Part shown: piece by piece, positions 9,294 to 18,612 of the stretch
Numbering within the stretch: the first letter of the stretch is position 1
Layout of the letters: each line of letters starts with the position of its first letter
Assembly (NCBI GenBank): GCA_949285785.1
Contig: CASEAG010000028.1
Location: 62,001 to 126,000, forward strand
Source: an uncultured Spirochaetales bacterium
GTDB taxonomy: Bacteria > Spirochaetota > Spirochaetia > Sphaerochaetales > Sphaerochaetaceae
Length of the DNA: 64,000 nt
Direction of reading: 5' to 3'
The notes under the pieces: generated by a model
Databases searched by the model: none
What the model was told of the DNA's origin: nothing
The model's input: the letters and a program-made list of their open reading frames with translations, nothing else
Position numbers and translations under genes: made by a program

Positions 9294-12115
9294 CGTCCGA
9301 GATATCTCCTGATGAACTGTCCGGTGTAGCTTCCCTCGACACGGCTGACCTCCTCAGGCGTTCCGGTGGCGACGATGCGCCCGCCTTCGTCACCGCCTTC
9401 CGGCCCGAGGTCGATCAGATAGTCGGAAGACTTTATGACATCCAGATTGTGTTCGATGAGAATGACGCTGTTGCCCTGGTCGACGAGCCTGTCGAGCACT
9501 TCGAGAAGCTTCTTCACATCGGCGAAGTGCAGTCCTGTGGTAGGCTCGTCGAGGACATAGAGAGTACGTCCGGTGGACCTGCGGCTCAGCTCCAGCGACA
9601 GCTTGATGCGCTGCGCCTCGCCTCCCGAGAGCGTCAGGGCGCTCTGTCCGAGACGGATGTAGTCCAGTCCGACGCTCATCAGCGTCTCGAGCTTCGTGCG
9701 GATCGAATTGACAGGGGCGAAGAACTCGACGGCTTCGGCGACGGTCATGTCGAGCACATCCGCGATGTTCTTCCCCTTGTACTGAACAAGCAGCGTCTCC
9801 TTGTTGAAGCGCTTGCCATGGCAAACGTCACAGGTCACATACACGTCGGGAAGGAAGTGCATCTCGATCTTGAGCGTCCCGTCACCCTGGCAGTTCTCGC
9901 ACCGGCCTCCGACCACATTGAACGAGAAGCGTGATGCGGTGAAGCCGCGGGCCTTGGATTCCGGCAGCTTTGCGAACAACTCCCTGATTGCGGTGAAGAA
10001 GCCGACATAGGTCGCCGGATTAGAGCGTGGTGTGCGTCCGATCGGGCTCTGGTCTATGTTGATGATCTTGTCGATGTTCTCTATGCCGCGTACTTCCCTG
10101 AAGCCGGAGAGCTCCACCTTCTTCTTGCGGGTTATGCTGTCCTCCACTGCAGGGATGAGGATCTCGTTCAGCAGCGTGGACTTGCCGCTTCCCGACACGC
10201 CGGTTATGGTGACGAGTTTTCCCAGAGGGATCTTCACGTCGATGTCCTTGAGGTTGTTCCTGTTGCAGCCGAGCACCTCGATGAAATGGCCATTGCCCTT
10301 TCGTCTGGTCTTTGGAACCTCGATCTTCAACCTTCCGCTGAGGAAGGCGCCCGTGATGGAGTCTGGATTGCCCTCGATCTGGGCGGGTGTCCCCTGTGCC
10401 GTGATGTATCCGCCCCTCTCTCCTGCTCCGGGACCCAGATCGATGACATGGTCCGCACTGCGTATCGTGTCCTCGTCATGCTCCACGACGATGACGGTGT
10501 TGCCGAGGTTGCGAAGATTCACAAGAGTGTCGATGAGCTTGGAGTTGTCCCTCTGATGAAGGCCGATCGACGGCTCGTCGAGGACGTAGAGGACCCCGGA
10601 CAGAGCGCTGCCTATCTGCGTGGCAAGGCGTATGCGCTGCGCCTCTCCTCCGGAAAGCGTCGAACTGGCCCTGTTGAGCGTAAGATAGCCGAGCCCGACG
10701 TTCATCAGAAAGCGCAGCCTTGAACGGATCTCCTTCATGATCTGGAAGCTTATCTCCTTCTCGGTATCCGTCAGTAAGAGGTTGTCGAAGAACTCGATGG
10801 AATCCTTGACGCTCTTGCTCGTCAGCTCCCAGATGCCGATTCCACCCACCTTGACCGACAGTGCCTCCCTTCTCAGCCTCTGACCATGGCATGAAGGACA
10901 TTCATGGGAATGGCGCAGCTGCTCGTACATCCACTTCATGGCGAAGGACTGGGTCTCCATGTAGCGTCTTTCGAGCTCGACCAGGATGCCGGGGTACTGT
11001 TCCTTCTTCTTGAAGGAGGCGGTGCCCTTGCGGTTCTCGTATCTTATGTCGAGAAGCCGGCCGCCACCGTACAGGAGGACCTTCTTGGCCTCGGACGGCC
11101 AGTCCTCCAGGGGTGTGTCGAGACTGAAGCCATATGCCTCGGAAAGGGCGACGATCCAGGCATGACTGACCTTGGCATCGGGGGAATGCGTGACGATCGC
11201 ACCCTCGTTGTAGCTCTTCGACGGGTCCGGGATGATCTTGTGGATGTCGAACTCGCTCTTGACACCAAGGCCGTTGCAGTCCGGGCACGCACCATAGGGA
11301 TTGTTGAACGAGAACAGTCTCGGCTCGAGATCCGGCACGGTGATGCCGCAGAACGGACACGAGTTGCGCTCGCTGAAGAAATCCTTCCGTCCCTCGCCTA
11401 CGTATTCGACCTCGACAAGGCCGTCGCTCATGCCGGTCGCCTTCTCGATCGCATCCGCAAGACGCGCCCTGTCGCTCCTTCTCAGGATGAGACGGTCCAC
11501 GACGATCGAGATCGTATGCTTGTACTGCTTGTCCAATACCGGAATCTCATCGTCGAGCATATAGCTCTTCCCATCGACGACGACACGGGTGTAGCCGGCC
11601 TGGAGCGCATCGGTGAAGACCTTCTTGAACTCGCCCTTCCTGCCCATGGCTACGGGAGACAGCACGATGAGACGGCCACCCTCCTCATGGGTGAAGATCG
11701 TGTCGATGATCTGGTCCACCGACATCTCGGAGATCTCCCTGCCGCATTCGGGACAGTGCACATGGCCGATGCGTGCATATAGGAGTCTGTAATAGTCGTA
11801 GATCTCCGTGACGGTTCCGACGGTAGAGCGCGGATTGCGCTGTGTCGAACGCTGTTCGATCGCGATTGCAGGTGACAGTCCGTCGATCGAATCGACATCC
11901 GGCTTCTCGAGCCGTCCCAGGAACTGTCTGGCGTATGCAGACAGCGATTCGACATAACGCCTCTGGCCTTCGGCGAATATCGTATCGAAGGCAAGAGACG
12001 ACTTGCCCGAACCCGACAGCCCGCTGATCACGACCAGCGAGTTCTTCGGAATCGTGACGTCTATGTTCTTGAGATTGTGTTCCCTTGCACCTTTTATGAC
12101 TATGTTGTCGTTCAT
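9290..12115 (-). CDS. uvrA: UvrABC excinuclease subunit A
   Basis: This is the damage-recognition ATPase of nucleotide excision repair, 941 residues, a normal length. Both ABC halves are present: Walker [13 protein letters not shown] near residue 32 and [13 protein letters not shown] near residue 645, with two signature motifs [10 protein letters not shown]. Zinc-binding cysteine pairs are visible as CPECG, CPFCG/CPDCNG and CENCQ/CDVCHG. It lies 18 nt downstream of ispG and overlaps the lptD-like gene by 4 nt. The Shine-Dalgarno is weak (GAAAG abutting the ATG), so initiation may depend on coupling. Confidence 0.98.
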   Translation of the reverse strand: MNDNIVIKGAREHNLKNIDVTIPKNSLVVISGLSGSGKSSLAFDTIFAEGQRRYVESLSAYARQFLGRLEKPDVDSIDGLSPAIAIEQRSTQRNPRSTVGTVTEIYDYYRLLYARIGHVHCPECGREISEMSVDQIIDTIFTHEEGGRLIVLSPVAMGRKGEFKKVFTDALQAGYTRVVVDGKSYMLDDEIPVLDKQYKHTISIVVDRLILRRSDRARLADAIEKATGMSDGLVEVEYVGEGRKDFFSERNSCPFCGITVPDLEPRLFSFNNPYGACPDCNGLGVKSEFDIHKIIPDPSKSYNEGAIVTHSPDAKVSHAWIVALSEAYGFSLDTPLEDWPSEAKKVLLYGGGRLLDIRYENRKGTASFKKKEQYPGILVELERRYMETQSFAMKWMYEQLRHSHECPSCHGQRLRREALSVKVGGIGIWELTSKSVKDSIEFFDNLLLTDTEKEISFQIMKEIRSRLRFLMNVGLGYLTLNRASSTLSGGEAQRIRLATQIGSALSGVLYVLDEPSIGLHQRDNSKLIDTLVNLRNLGNTVIVVEHDEDTIRSADHVIDLGPGAGERGGYITAQGTPAQIEGNPDSITGAFLSGRLKIEVPKTRRKGNGHFIEVLGCNRNNLKDIDVKIPLGKLVTITGVSGSGKSTLLNEILIPAVEDSITRKKKVELSGFREVRGIENIDKIINIDQSPIGRTPRSNPATYVGFFTAIRELFAKLPESKARGFTASRFSFNVVGGRCENCQGDGTLKIEMHFLPDVYVTCDVCHGKRFNKETLLVQYKGKNIADVLDMTVAEAVEFFAPVNSIRTKLETLMSVGLDYIRLGQSALTLSGGEAQRIKLSLELSRRSTGRTLYVLDEPTTGLHFADVKKLLEVLDRLVDQGNSVILIEHNLDVIKSSDYLIDLGPEGGDEGGRIVATGTPEEVSRVEGSYTGQFIRRYLGR

Positions 12116-12133
12116 CTTTCAATAGCGAAGGCC

Positions 12134-13174
12134 CTAGAGCCTGTCGATGAGGGCGAACAGCTCGTCCTCTCCGTCGGCCACGTCGACATCCTTGTACAGC
12201 TGGCCCTGGTAGTATAGGAAGACCTTGTTTCCGATTCCCGTTATGGCGACGTCGGCGTTCTTCGCCTCGCCCGGTCCGTTGACCTGGCAGCCCATGATCG
12301 CGACCGTGATGTCCTTGTCAAGCGCGAGAAGCCGGTTCTCGACCCTGGCAAGAAACGCCTGCGAGTCGAAGCTGTGACGGCCGCAGCGCGGGCAGGAGAC
12401 GATGCGCACTCCACCTTTCCTGAAGCCCATGGAGCGCAGTATCTCGACACCGGCATGCACCTCGTCCTCGATGCTGCCGGTGATGGAGACCCGCATCGTG
12501 TCTCCTATGTGCCTGTCGAACAGACGCGAGAAGGCATAGGTGCTCCGTATGCATGAGGAGACGATGCCGCCGGCCTCGGTCACTCCCAGATGGATCGGAA
12601 CATCGCACTGGCTGGCAAGCTTCTCGTTGGCCGAGATCGTCGTCTCTATATCGGAGCTCTTGAGGGAGACCACTGTGTCGTCGAAGCCCCACCCTTCGAA
12701 CCACGAGAGATATTCAAGGGCGGACGAGACCATGACATCGTCCCTGCTCTCGCCTTCATGACCTCGGGGAAGAGATCCGGAGTTCAGGCCTATGCGGATT
12801 GCAACGCCATGGTCCGCCGCACACCTCACGACCTCCTCGGTCTTCCACTTCGCACCGATGTTGCCCGGATTTATCCTGACCTTGTCGGCACCGGCCTCGA
12901 TGGCCTCGATCGCCATGCGATGGTCGAAATGGATGTCGGCGACTACCGGCATCACATTCGCCGCACATATCCTGGCGAAGTTCTCCCTATCACGCGAGGA
13001 GACATATGAGAAGCGGATCAGGTCGCAGCCCATGGCCTTGAGAAGCCTCATGCGGTGGACGACCTGGTCCACATCGCACTCCGCGATCTGGCTGTCATAC
13101 ATCGTCTGGATCGCGATCGGATTTCGTCCTCCGATCTCAAGCGAACCTATTCTGACCGTCTTTCTGCTGAACAT
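12134..13174 (-). CDS. ispG: 4-hydroxy-3-methylbut-2-en-1-yl diphosphate synthase (IspG/GcpE)
   Basis: This iron-sulfur enzyme carries out the reductive step of the MEP isoprenoid pathway. The 346-residue protein has the N-terminal TIM-barrel start (VRIGSLEIGGRNPIAIQTM), the VADIHFDHRMA and RINPGNIG motifs, and the cluster cysteines in SCPRCGRHSFD and MGCQVNGPGEA. The frame is open upstream, but ATG 13174 (MFSRKTV) is preceded by GGAGTAG, which also contains the stop of the upstream small gene, so that start is preferred. It is the second gene of the long minus-strand operon. Confidence 0.96.
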   Translation of the reverse strand: MFSRKTVRIGSLEIGGRNPIAIQTMYDSQIAECDVDQVVHRMRLLKAMGCDLIRFSYVSSRDRENFARICAANVMPVVADIHFDHRMAIEAIEAGADKVRINPGNIGAKWKTEEVVRCAADHGVAIRIGLNSGSLPRGHEGESRDDVMVSSALEYLSWFEGWGFDDTVVSLKSSDIETTISANEKLASQCDVPIHLGVTEAGGIVSSCIRSTYAFSRLFDRHIGDTMRVSITGSIEDEVHAGVEILRSMGFRKGGVRIVSCPRCGRHSFDSQAFLARVENRLLALDKDITVAIMGCQVNGPGEAKNADVAITGIGNKVFLYYQGQLYKDVDVADGEDELFALIDRL

Positions 13175-13179
13175 CGCAT

Positions 13180-13488
13180 CTACTCCAGAGCATATCTGCG
13201 GCATCTGCCGTCGCATCTGACGACGAAGCGCTCCCCGGGAAGGAAGAGCGCGAAACGTCCCTCGCCTATCCTGACGACTCCCGTGACGTCGTTGGATGCA
13301 TCGGCCTCCCTCCATCCGGTGGCGACACTCGCACTGCCGTCCTGGGGGATGAAGAGAGTGCACATACGTTCATCGACGTCGAAGCCGTCCATGTCGGCCG
13401 CATATGAGTACCGGAGGCCATCCAGAGAAGAGACGGAGGCCACAAGATTCCGGTATAGGGAAAGCCTGTCGATGGTATCGATTATCAT
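13180..13488 (-). CDS. short YhcH/YjgK/YiaL-like (DUF386) protein
   Basis: A 102-residue protein, first gene of the ispG-uvrA operon; its stop overlaps the ispG Shine-Dalgarno. The N-terminus (MIIDTIDRLSLYRNL) and a later stretch (EGRFALFLPGERF) resemble the ends of the YhcH/YiaL cupin-like sugar-metabolism family, but full members are about 150 residues and contain a central EAHRKYIDIQ-like segment that is absent here. It may be a reduced family member or a divergent unknown. The ATG lies only 9 nt after a -10 box, so the message has almost no leader and no Shine-Dalgarno. Confidence 0.6.
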   Translation of the reverse strand: MIIDTIDRLSLYRNLVASVSSLDGLRYSYAADMDGFDVDERMCTLFIPQDGSASVATGWREADASNDVTGVVRIGEGRFALFLPGERFVVRCDGRCRRYALE

Positions 13489-13497
13489 GACGGGTCA

Positions 13498-13526
13498 ATT
13501 CTAAAGAAAGTGCGCATGCTGTGCAA
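13498..13526 (-). promoter_or_regulatory. sigma-70-type promoter of the ispG-uvrA-phoH operon
   Basis: On the minus strand TTGCAC (13526-13521) and TAGAAT (13503-13498) are separated by exactly 17 nt. The predicted start falls about 2 nt before the ATG at 13488. No other good promoter or terminator is visible inside the ten following genes. Confidence 0.7.
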
Positions 13527-13782
13527 ATGGTGCCTCGCCGCTTTTGGACAGTAGAATACGGGCAAATGGATACATGCATCGCGGTTGGTATGGGCCCCGA
13601 CATCCATATCCATCATCTTTCGCAGGTGCAAGGAGAATTCCGCTCGGCTGGCATCGACAGTAGGCGGCTTGCCGGAATCGGCATGCGAAGACAATGCATT
13701 TTGAGATGTCTTGAACGATTTTGCCATTTCCAACCCTTTGCGCTTTTCCTTGTCATGCCATTTGTAATATGTTAGTTCTTGA

Positions 13783-13796
13783 ATGTCTGTAGACAT
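13783..13796. promoter_or_regulatory. 14-bp inverted repeat before the Ca2+-ATPase gene
   Basis: ATGTCT-GT-AGACAT is a perfect two-fold symmetric site just upstream of the GGAGG before the ATG at 13818 and downstream of a possible -10 (TAATAT, 13765-13770). It could be an operator. The rest of the 329-base gap between 13488 and 13818 holds only the divergent promoters. Confidence 0.35.
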
Positions 13797-13817
13797 GACT
13801 GGAGGTTTACAACCCAT

Positions 13818-16484
13818 ATGAAAGACTACCTCATGACGTCGGAGGAGGTCCTCAGAAGCCAGAAGTCTGGCGAGAGCGGACTGTCGTCCACCGAAGCGGC
13901 ATCGCGTCTTGAGCGCGACGGCAGGAACAAGCTTGCCGAAGCCAAGAAGGACTCCATGCTCAAGAAGTTCTTCGACGAGCTCAAGGAGCCGATGCTCATC
14001 ATCCTGATGATAGCAGCCGTACTGTCTGTCATCACCAGCCTCGCTGCAGGCGAGGTCGAGTTCACTGACGCGATCATCATTCTCGTCGTCGTCCTTCTCA
14101 ACGCCATCCTCGGCGTCCTGCAGGAAAGCAAGGCCGAGAAGGCGATCGAGGCGCTCCAGCAGATGAGTGCGGCGACCAGCAAGGTCATCAGGGACGGAAA
14201 GCAGCTTACGGTCCACTCCGAGGAGCTTGTCGTCGGTGACATCGTCGTCCTCGAAGCAGGAGATGCTGTCCCTGCCGATGGAAGAATCATCGAATGCGCC
14301 TCGATGAAGATCGAGGAGGCGGCCCTCACCGGCGAATCCGTACCTGTCGACAAGCAGGTCGAGAAGCTGTATTCAGCCGACGACCAGGATGTTCCGCTTG
14401 GTGACAGGAAGAACATGGTCTACATGGGCTCCACCGTCGTCTACGGCAGAGGAAAGGCTGTCATCACCGGCACCGGCATGAACACCGAGATGGGCAAGAT
14501 CGCCTCTGCGATAAGCGAGGCCAAGGAGGAGCTCACTCCATTGCAGATCAAGCTCAACCAGCTGTCGAAGATCCTCACCTACCTCGTGCTCGGAATCTGT
14601 GTCGTGATCTTCGCGATCGACCTGATCAGGATGTACATCACGGACGGTGCGGTCACGTTCGCCGGAACCCTCGACACGTTCATGGTCGCCATCAGCCTTG
14701 CAGTCGCCGCCATCCCTGAGGGCCTTGCCGCCGTCGTGACCATCGTCCTGTCGATCGGCGTGACCAAGATGAGCAGAAACAATGCGATCATCAGGAAGCT
14801 GACCGCCGTCGAGACGCTTGGATGTACACAGGTCATCTGCTCCGACAAGACGGGAACGCTCACCCAGAACAGGATGACGGTCGTCGACAGCTGGTCGGAT
14901 GACGAGACCCTGCTGGCACGCGCCATGAGCCTGTGCTGCGACAGCAGACTGGACGAGAACGGCAACGCCATCGGTGAGCCGACAGAATGCGCACTGGTCA
15001 ACTACGCATACAAGCTCGGCATCAACAAGAACGACCTGGAGGCATCCACCTTCAGAAGAGTCGGCGAGGCTCCGTTCGACTCCTCCAGAAAGATGATGTC
15101 CACCGTCCATACCGATGACGGTGGCGAGGACTTCGTCCAGTACACCAAGGGCGCTCCAGACGAGATTCTGAAGAAGTGCACATCGATCCTCAAGGAAGGA
15201 AAGGTGCAGCCGATCACGGACAAGGACAGGGAGGAGATCCTCGCAAAGAACAAGGAGTTCGCCGACAGGGCGCTCCGCGTTCTGGCCGCATCCTACCGCG
15301 ACTGGGAGGTCGAACCTGTCAACTATGATGCGAAGTACATCGAGGAGAACCTCACCTTCATCGGTCTGGTCGGCATGATCGACCCGATCCGCCCCGAGGT
15401 CAAGGTCGCCGTCGAGGAATGCAAGAGTGCCGGTATCCATGTCGTCATGATCACCGGTGACCACAAGGACACCGCGGTCGCAATCGCCAAGGACCTCGGC
15501 ATCATCCAGAGCGCGGACGAGGCCACCACCGGAAGCACGCTGGACGACATGAGCGACGAGGAGCTCGACAGGATGATCGAGCACTACTCCGTCTACGCCC
15601 GCGTCCAGCCCGAGCACAAGGTGCGCATAGTCCAGGCATGGAAGAGGAAGGGCCGTGTCACGGCGATGACTGGAGACGGCGTAAACGATGCTCCGTCCAT
15701 CAAGAACGCCGACATCGGCGTCGGAATGGGCATCACAGGCACAGACGTCACGAAGAACGTCGCGGACATGGTCCTTGCTGACGACAACTTCGCGACAATC
15801 GTCACCGCCGTCGCCGAAGGAAGGAAGATCTACGACAACATCCGCAAGGCCATCCAGTTCCTGCTGGGCTCCAACATGGCCGAGGTCATCTCGATCTTCG
15901 TCTCCTCCGTCATGGGCTTCACGATTCTCCGTCCGTCCCACCTGCTGTGGATCAACCTGATCACGGACTGCTTCCCCGCCATCGGTCTTGGCATGGAGAA
16001 GGGAGAGGACGACATCATGATGAGACAGCCGCGTCCCAAGAACGAAGGCATCTTCGCAGGCGGACTTGGTGTCAACTGCTTCATCCAGGGCTTTGCGGTA
16101 AGCATCATCACACTGATCAGCTACTTCGTCGGAGAGTACATCGAGAACGGCGCATTCCATATCATCGACAGCACGGATGGAATGACAATGGCGTTCCTTA
16201 CGCTCTCGATGGCGGAGCTGTTCCACTCCTTCAACATGAGGAGCCTGGACAAGTCGCTGTTCCACATCAAGGGACACAACAAGTACCTGCTCTACTCCAT
16301 GCTCGGAAGCTTCGTCCTGACATGCTGCGTCCTATACATCCCATTCCTCAGGGATGCGTTCAACTTCGAGCACATCTCGCTCATGGAGTTCGCAATCGCA
16401 ATGCTTCTGGCCTTCATGATCATTCCGATCGTCGAGATCCAGAAGCTCATCCAGAGGACTGTCGCAAAGAGAAGGAACAGCTGA
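13818..16484 (+). CDS. calcium-transporting P-type ATPase (type II, SERCA-like)
   Basis: This 888-residue membrane pump uses ATP to move Ca2+ out of the cytoplasm. It shows TGES (actuator), the phosphorylation loop CSDKTGTLTQ with Asp at about residue 343, TGDGVNDAP in the hinge and the expected ten helices. The transport-site residues of both SERCA Ca2+ sites are recognisable: AAIPEGL in M4, GSNMAEV in M5, NLITD in M6 and MAELFHSFN in M8. The start MKDYLMTSEE has GGAGG 12 nt upstream; an upstream in-frame start would extend into the promoter region. It is a single-gene unit ending at a strong terminator. Confidence 0.95.
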   Translation: MKDYLMTSEEVLRSQKSGESGLSSTEAASRLERDGRNKLAEAKKDSMLKKFFDELKEPMLIILMIAAVLSVITSLAAGEVEFTDAIIILVVVLLNAILGVLQESKAEKAIEALQQMSAATSKVIRDGKQLTVHSEELVVGDIVVLEAGDAVPADGRIIECASMKIEEAALTGESVPVDKQVEKLYSADDQDVPLGDRKNMVYMGSTVVYGRGKAVITGTGMNTEMGKIASAISEAKEELTPLQIKLNQLSKILTYLVLGICVVIFAIDLIRMYITDGAVTFAGTLDTFMVAISLAVAAIPEGLAAVVTIVLSIGVTKMSRNNAIIRKLTAVETLGCTQVICSDKTGTLTQNRMTVVDSWSDDETLLARAMSLCCDSRLDENGNAIGEPTECALVNYAYKLGINKNDLEASTFRRVGEAPFDSSRKMMSTVHTDDGGEDFVQYTKGAPDEILKKCTSILKEGKVQPITDKDREEILAKNKEFADRALRVLAASYRDWEVEPVNYDAKYIEENLTFIGLVGMIDPIRPEVKVAVEECKSAGIHVVMITGDHKDTAVAIAKDLGIIQSADEATTGSTLDDMSDEELDRMIEHYSVYARVQPEHKVRIVQAWKRKGRVTAMTGDGVNDAPSIKNADIGVGMGITGTDVTKNVADMVLADDNFATIVTAVAEGRKIYDNIRKAIQFLLGSNMAEVISIFVSSVMGFTILRPSHLLWINLITDCFPAIGLGMEKGEDDIMMRQPRPKNEGIFAGGLGVNCFIQGFAVSIITLISYFVGEYIENGAFHIIDSTDGMTMAFLTLSMAELFHSFNMRSLDKSLFHIKGHNKYLLYSMLGSFVLTCCVLYIPFLRDAFNFEHISLMEFAIAMLLAFMIIPIVEIQKLIQRTVAKRRNS

Positions 16485-16511
16485 GGAAAGACCTGGACTT
16501 CAGGATATCCA

Positions 16512-16548
16512 GAACCGGCGGTGACCATCATCGCCGGTTCCTATTTTT
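16512..16548 (+). terminator. Rho-independent terminator after the Ca2+-ATPase gene
   Basis: GAACCGGCG and CGCCGGTTC form a 9-bp perfect stem that can be extended by TGA/TCA, and the hairpin is followed by CTATTTTT. Confidence 0.9.
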
Positions 16549-16571
16549 CCGAAAGCTTGTAGAAGGATTGC

Positions 16572-16603
16572 GTCTCGCACGAGACAAGGCGATCTGGTAA
16601 TAT
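16572..16603 (+). promoter_or_regulatory. promoter with overlapping palindrome before the PfkB kinase gene
   Basis: A TAATAT -10 box (16598-16603, preceded by TGG) lies upstream of the gene at 16627. The place of the -35 element is taken by the perfect inverted repeat GTCTCG-CA-CGAGAC (16572-16585). A palindrome on a poor -35 suggests operator control; the regulator is unknown. Confidence 0.4.
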
Positions 16604-16626
16604 CGTCTACATGGGAGAGAGAAGAC

Positions 16627-17496
16627 ATGCAGCATTTCCTTTCATTCGGCGAGATACTGTTCGACTGCTTCCCGGATGGCAGACATGTACTGGGAGGCGC
16701 TCCGTTGAACGTCGCCTTTCACATGGCATGCCTCGGCCTCTCCTCCTCGATCATCTCCGCCGTCGGTGATGACGAGCTGGGAAGACAGGCCATGAAGGAA
16801 GTGGAGGACGCCGGCATCGACACCTCGTTCATCTCCGTGCTCGAGGACGCCCGGACCGGACGGGCCGACATAGTCCTTGAATCAGGCGATGCCCGATACA
16901 CGTTCAACGCTCCTGCCGCATGGGACCGGATTCCATTGCCCGACAGACTGCCGAAACATGTCGATTGCATCTATTTCGGATCGCTTGCGCAGAGGGACGG
17001 ATGCAGCAGAAACACTCTCAAGGAACTTCTGGATACCGTCAAGGCCGATCTGGTGTTCTTCGACGTCAACATGCGCAAGGACTTCTACAATGCCGGAATC
17101 ATCGAATGGTCGCTTCGCAAGGCCGATGTGCTCAAGGTCAACCAGGACGAGCTACCTGTGATCTGCCGCCTGCTGGACAAAGACAAGGAAGAGCTTGTCA
17201 AGGACTATGGGCTGAAGATCCTGCTGGTCACAAGAGGCGCGGATGGATCCCAGGCGGTTCTGGCCGACGGAACGATCCACCATCAGAAGCCGTCTGCCCA
17301 TGAGGTTGTCGACAGCGTAGGCGCCGGAGACAGTCTCTCGGCGGGATTCATTGCATCCCTGCTCAGAAACGGAGACCCGGCAAGAGCCCTCAGGGTCGGC
17401 ACGATGCTTGCAGACTACGTCATCACCAGACGTGGAGCCACGCCACGCTATTCCCCTGCACTGCTCGAGCAGCTGGGAAAGGAAGGAATCCTCTGA
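16627..17496 (+). CDS. PfkB-family carbohydrate kinase (fructokinase-like)
   Basis: A ribokinase-fold sugar kinase of 289 residues that probably phosphorylates a hexose or related sugar in the cytoplasm. The N-terminal FGEILFD-x-FPDG and GGAPLNVAFH match the fructokinase subgroup, and the C-terminal DSVGAGDSLSAGF contains the catalytic Asp and anion hole. A GGGAGAG Shine-Dalgarno precedes the ATG. It is monocistronic between two terminators. Fructose is the best guess because of the FGE-ILFD/GGAPLNVA start, but the substrate cannot be proved from the sequence. Confidence 0.88.
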   Translation: MQHFLSFGEILFDCFPDGRHVLGGAPLNVAFHMACLGLSSSIISAVGDDELGRQAMKEVEDAGIDTSFISVLEDARTGRADIVLESGDARYTFNAPAAWDRIPLPDRLPKHVDCIYFGSLAQRDGCSRNTLKELLDTVKADLVFFDVNMRKDFYNAGIIEWSLRKADVLKVNQDELPVICRLLDKDKEELVKDYGLKILLVTRGADGSQAVLADGTIHHQKPSAHEVVDSVGAGDSLSAGFIASLLRNGDPARALRVGTMLADYVITRRGATPRYSPALLEQLGKEGIL

Positions 17497-17505
17497 AAAG
17501 GACGA

Positions 17506-17532
17506 GGCCCGTGACTCTGGATGCCACGGGCC
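17506..17532. terminator. bidirectional hairpin between the kinase gene and nrdB
   Basis: GGCCCGTG and CACGGGCC form an 8-bp stem with a 10-11 nt loop between the convergent genes. In the minus direction it is followed by TCGTCCTTTTC, a modest U-tract, so it should end nrdAB transcription and may also serve the kinase gene. Confidence 0.65.
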
Positions 17533-17556
17533 GAAGACAATTGGTCTACCGATGGA

Positions 17557-18603
17557 TCAGAGGTCATCGACAAGTGCGGTGCTCTTCGCATAGGCGGTGC
17601 TCCTGGCCTCGAAGAAATCCGTCTTGACCATGTTTGCATTCGAATACAGGGAGACCCAGGCAAGGTCCTCGCTCTCCTTCTCGTAACCGGGATAGAGCAC
17701 CTCATAGCCCAGGCTGGTCCATCTCTGGTTGCCCAGATACCTGATGTAAGTCGTGACCAGGTCCCTGTTGAGACCCGGCACTTCATCCCCGATGACGTAA
17801 TGACCCCAGTCGATCTCCATCTGGACTCCGGTCATGATCATCTGACGGTAGACTTCGACCTTGTCAGGCGTGAACAGCTCCGGGTTCTCCTGCTTGAGCT
17901 CGAGGATCATGTTCCTGAAAAGCCACAGATGGGTGTTCTCGTCACGGTTGATGTATCTTATCTCCTGGCTCGATCCAGGCATCTTGCCGTTGCGCGCAAG
18001 GTTGTAGAAGAACATGAATCCCGAATAGAAGTAGATTCCTTCCAGGATGTAGTTGGCGACCAGCACCTTGACCAGGTGCTCCTTGTCGCGGTTGAAGAGG
18101 AAGTCGTTGTAGCAGTCTCCGATGAACGTGTTCCTCCTCAGCAGATGCTCGTCGGTCTTCCAGGCATAGAGGATCTCGTCCCTCTTCTCAGGCGAGCAGA
18201 TCGTGTCCAGCATGTAGGAATACGCCTGTGAGTGGATGCACTCCTGAAAGGTCTGGATATGTAGACAGAGGTTCACCTCGTTGGCTGTGACATACGAACT
18301 GATGTTCGGCAGGTTCGCCGACTGGAGCGAATCCAGGAACACCAGAAAGGAGAGTATCTTGTCATACGCCCTCCTCTCCGAATTCAGGAGACGCGGGTAG
18401 TCCTTCAGATCCTGAGCCAGGTTGATCTCCTCGGGAATCCAGAAGTTGTTCATGGCCTGCCGGTACCAGTCATTGGTCCACTGGTACTTGAGGTTGTTGA
18501 AGTCGTTCAGGTTCGTGGTGTTGCCGCCGATCATGCGTCTCATGCGGACATCGGTGTCGCCGTCCGGATTGAACAGCATCTTCTCCTTGAGTATCTCGCT
18601 CAT
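17557..18603 (-). CDS. nrdB: ribonucleoside-diphosphate reductase beta subunit (class I)
   Basis: This is the radical-generating small subunit of class I ribonucleotide reductase, 348 residues. Di-iron ligands are visible as Asp in FLVFLDSLQSAN, E and H in FQECIHSQAY, E in YILEGIYFY and E/H in RDENTHLW. The radical Tyr is present four residues after the first ligand His (ECIHSQAY), as in the E. coli enzyme. It lies 9 nt downstream of nrdA and is followed by a terminator. It depends on oxygen for radical formation in known relatives, which is notable for a probable gut anaerobe. Confidence 0.96.
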   Translation of the reverse strand: MSEILKEKMLFNPDGDTDVRMRRMIGGNTTNLNDFNNLKYQWTNDWYRQAMNNFWIPEEINLAQDLKDYPRLLNSERRAYDKILSFLVFLDSLQSANLPNISSYVTANEVNLCLHIQTFQECIHSQAYSYMLDTICSPEKRDEILYAWKTDEHLLRRNTFIGDCYNDFLFNRDKEHLVKVLVANYILEGIYFYSGFMFFYNLARNGKMPGSSQEIRYINRDENTHLWLFRNMILELKQENPELFTPDKVEVYRQMIMTGVQMEIDWGHYVIGDEVPGLNRDLVTTYIRYLGNQRWTSLGYEVLYPGYEKESEDLAWVSLYSNANMVKTDFFEARSTAYAKSTALVDDL

Positions 18604-18612
18604 ATCATCTCC

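Noticed and set aside
13485-13727. 80-codon open frame (MAKSFKTSQ...) on the minus strand that ends with ATGA overlapping the YhcH-like start
   Set aside because: It has AAAGGG upstream, but its codons (several TTG Leu, scattered third positions) are unlike the neighbours, and it contains the TTGCAC-17-TAGAAT promoter. It was taken as a non-coding shadow.
14373-16277. Long minus-strand open frame of more than 600 codons opposite the Ca2+-ATPase gene
   Set aside because: It is the antisense shadow of a GC3-biased gene; the plus-strand protein is clearly a P-type ATPase.
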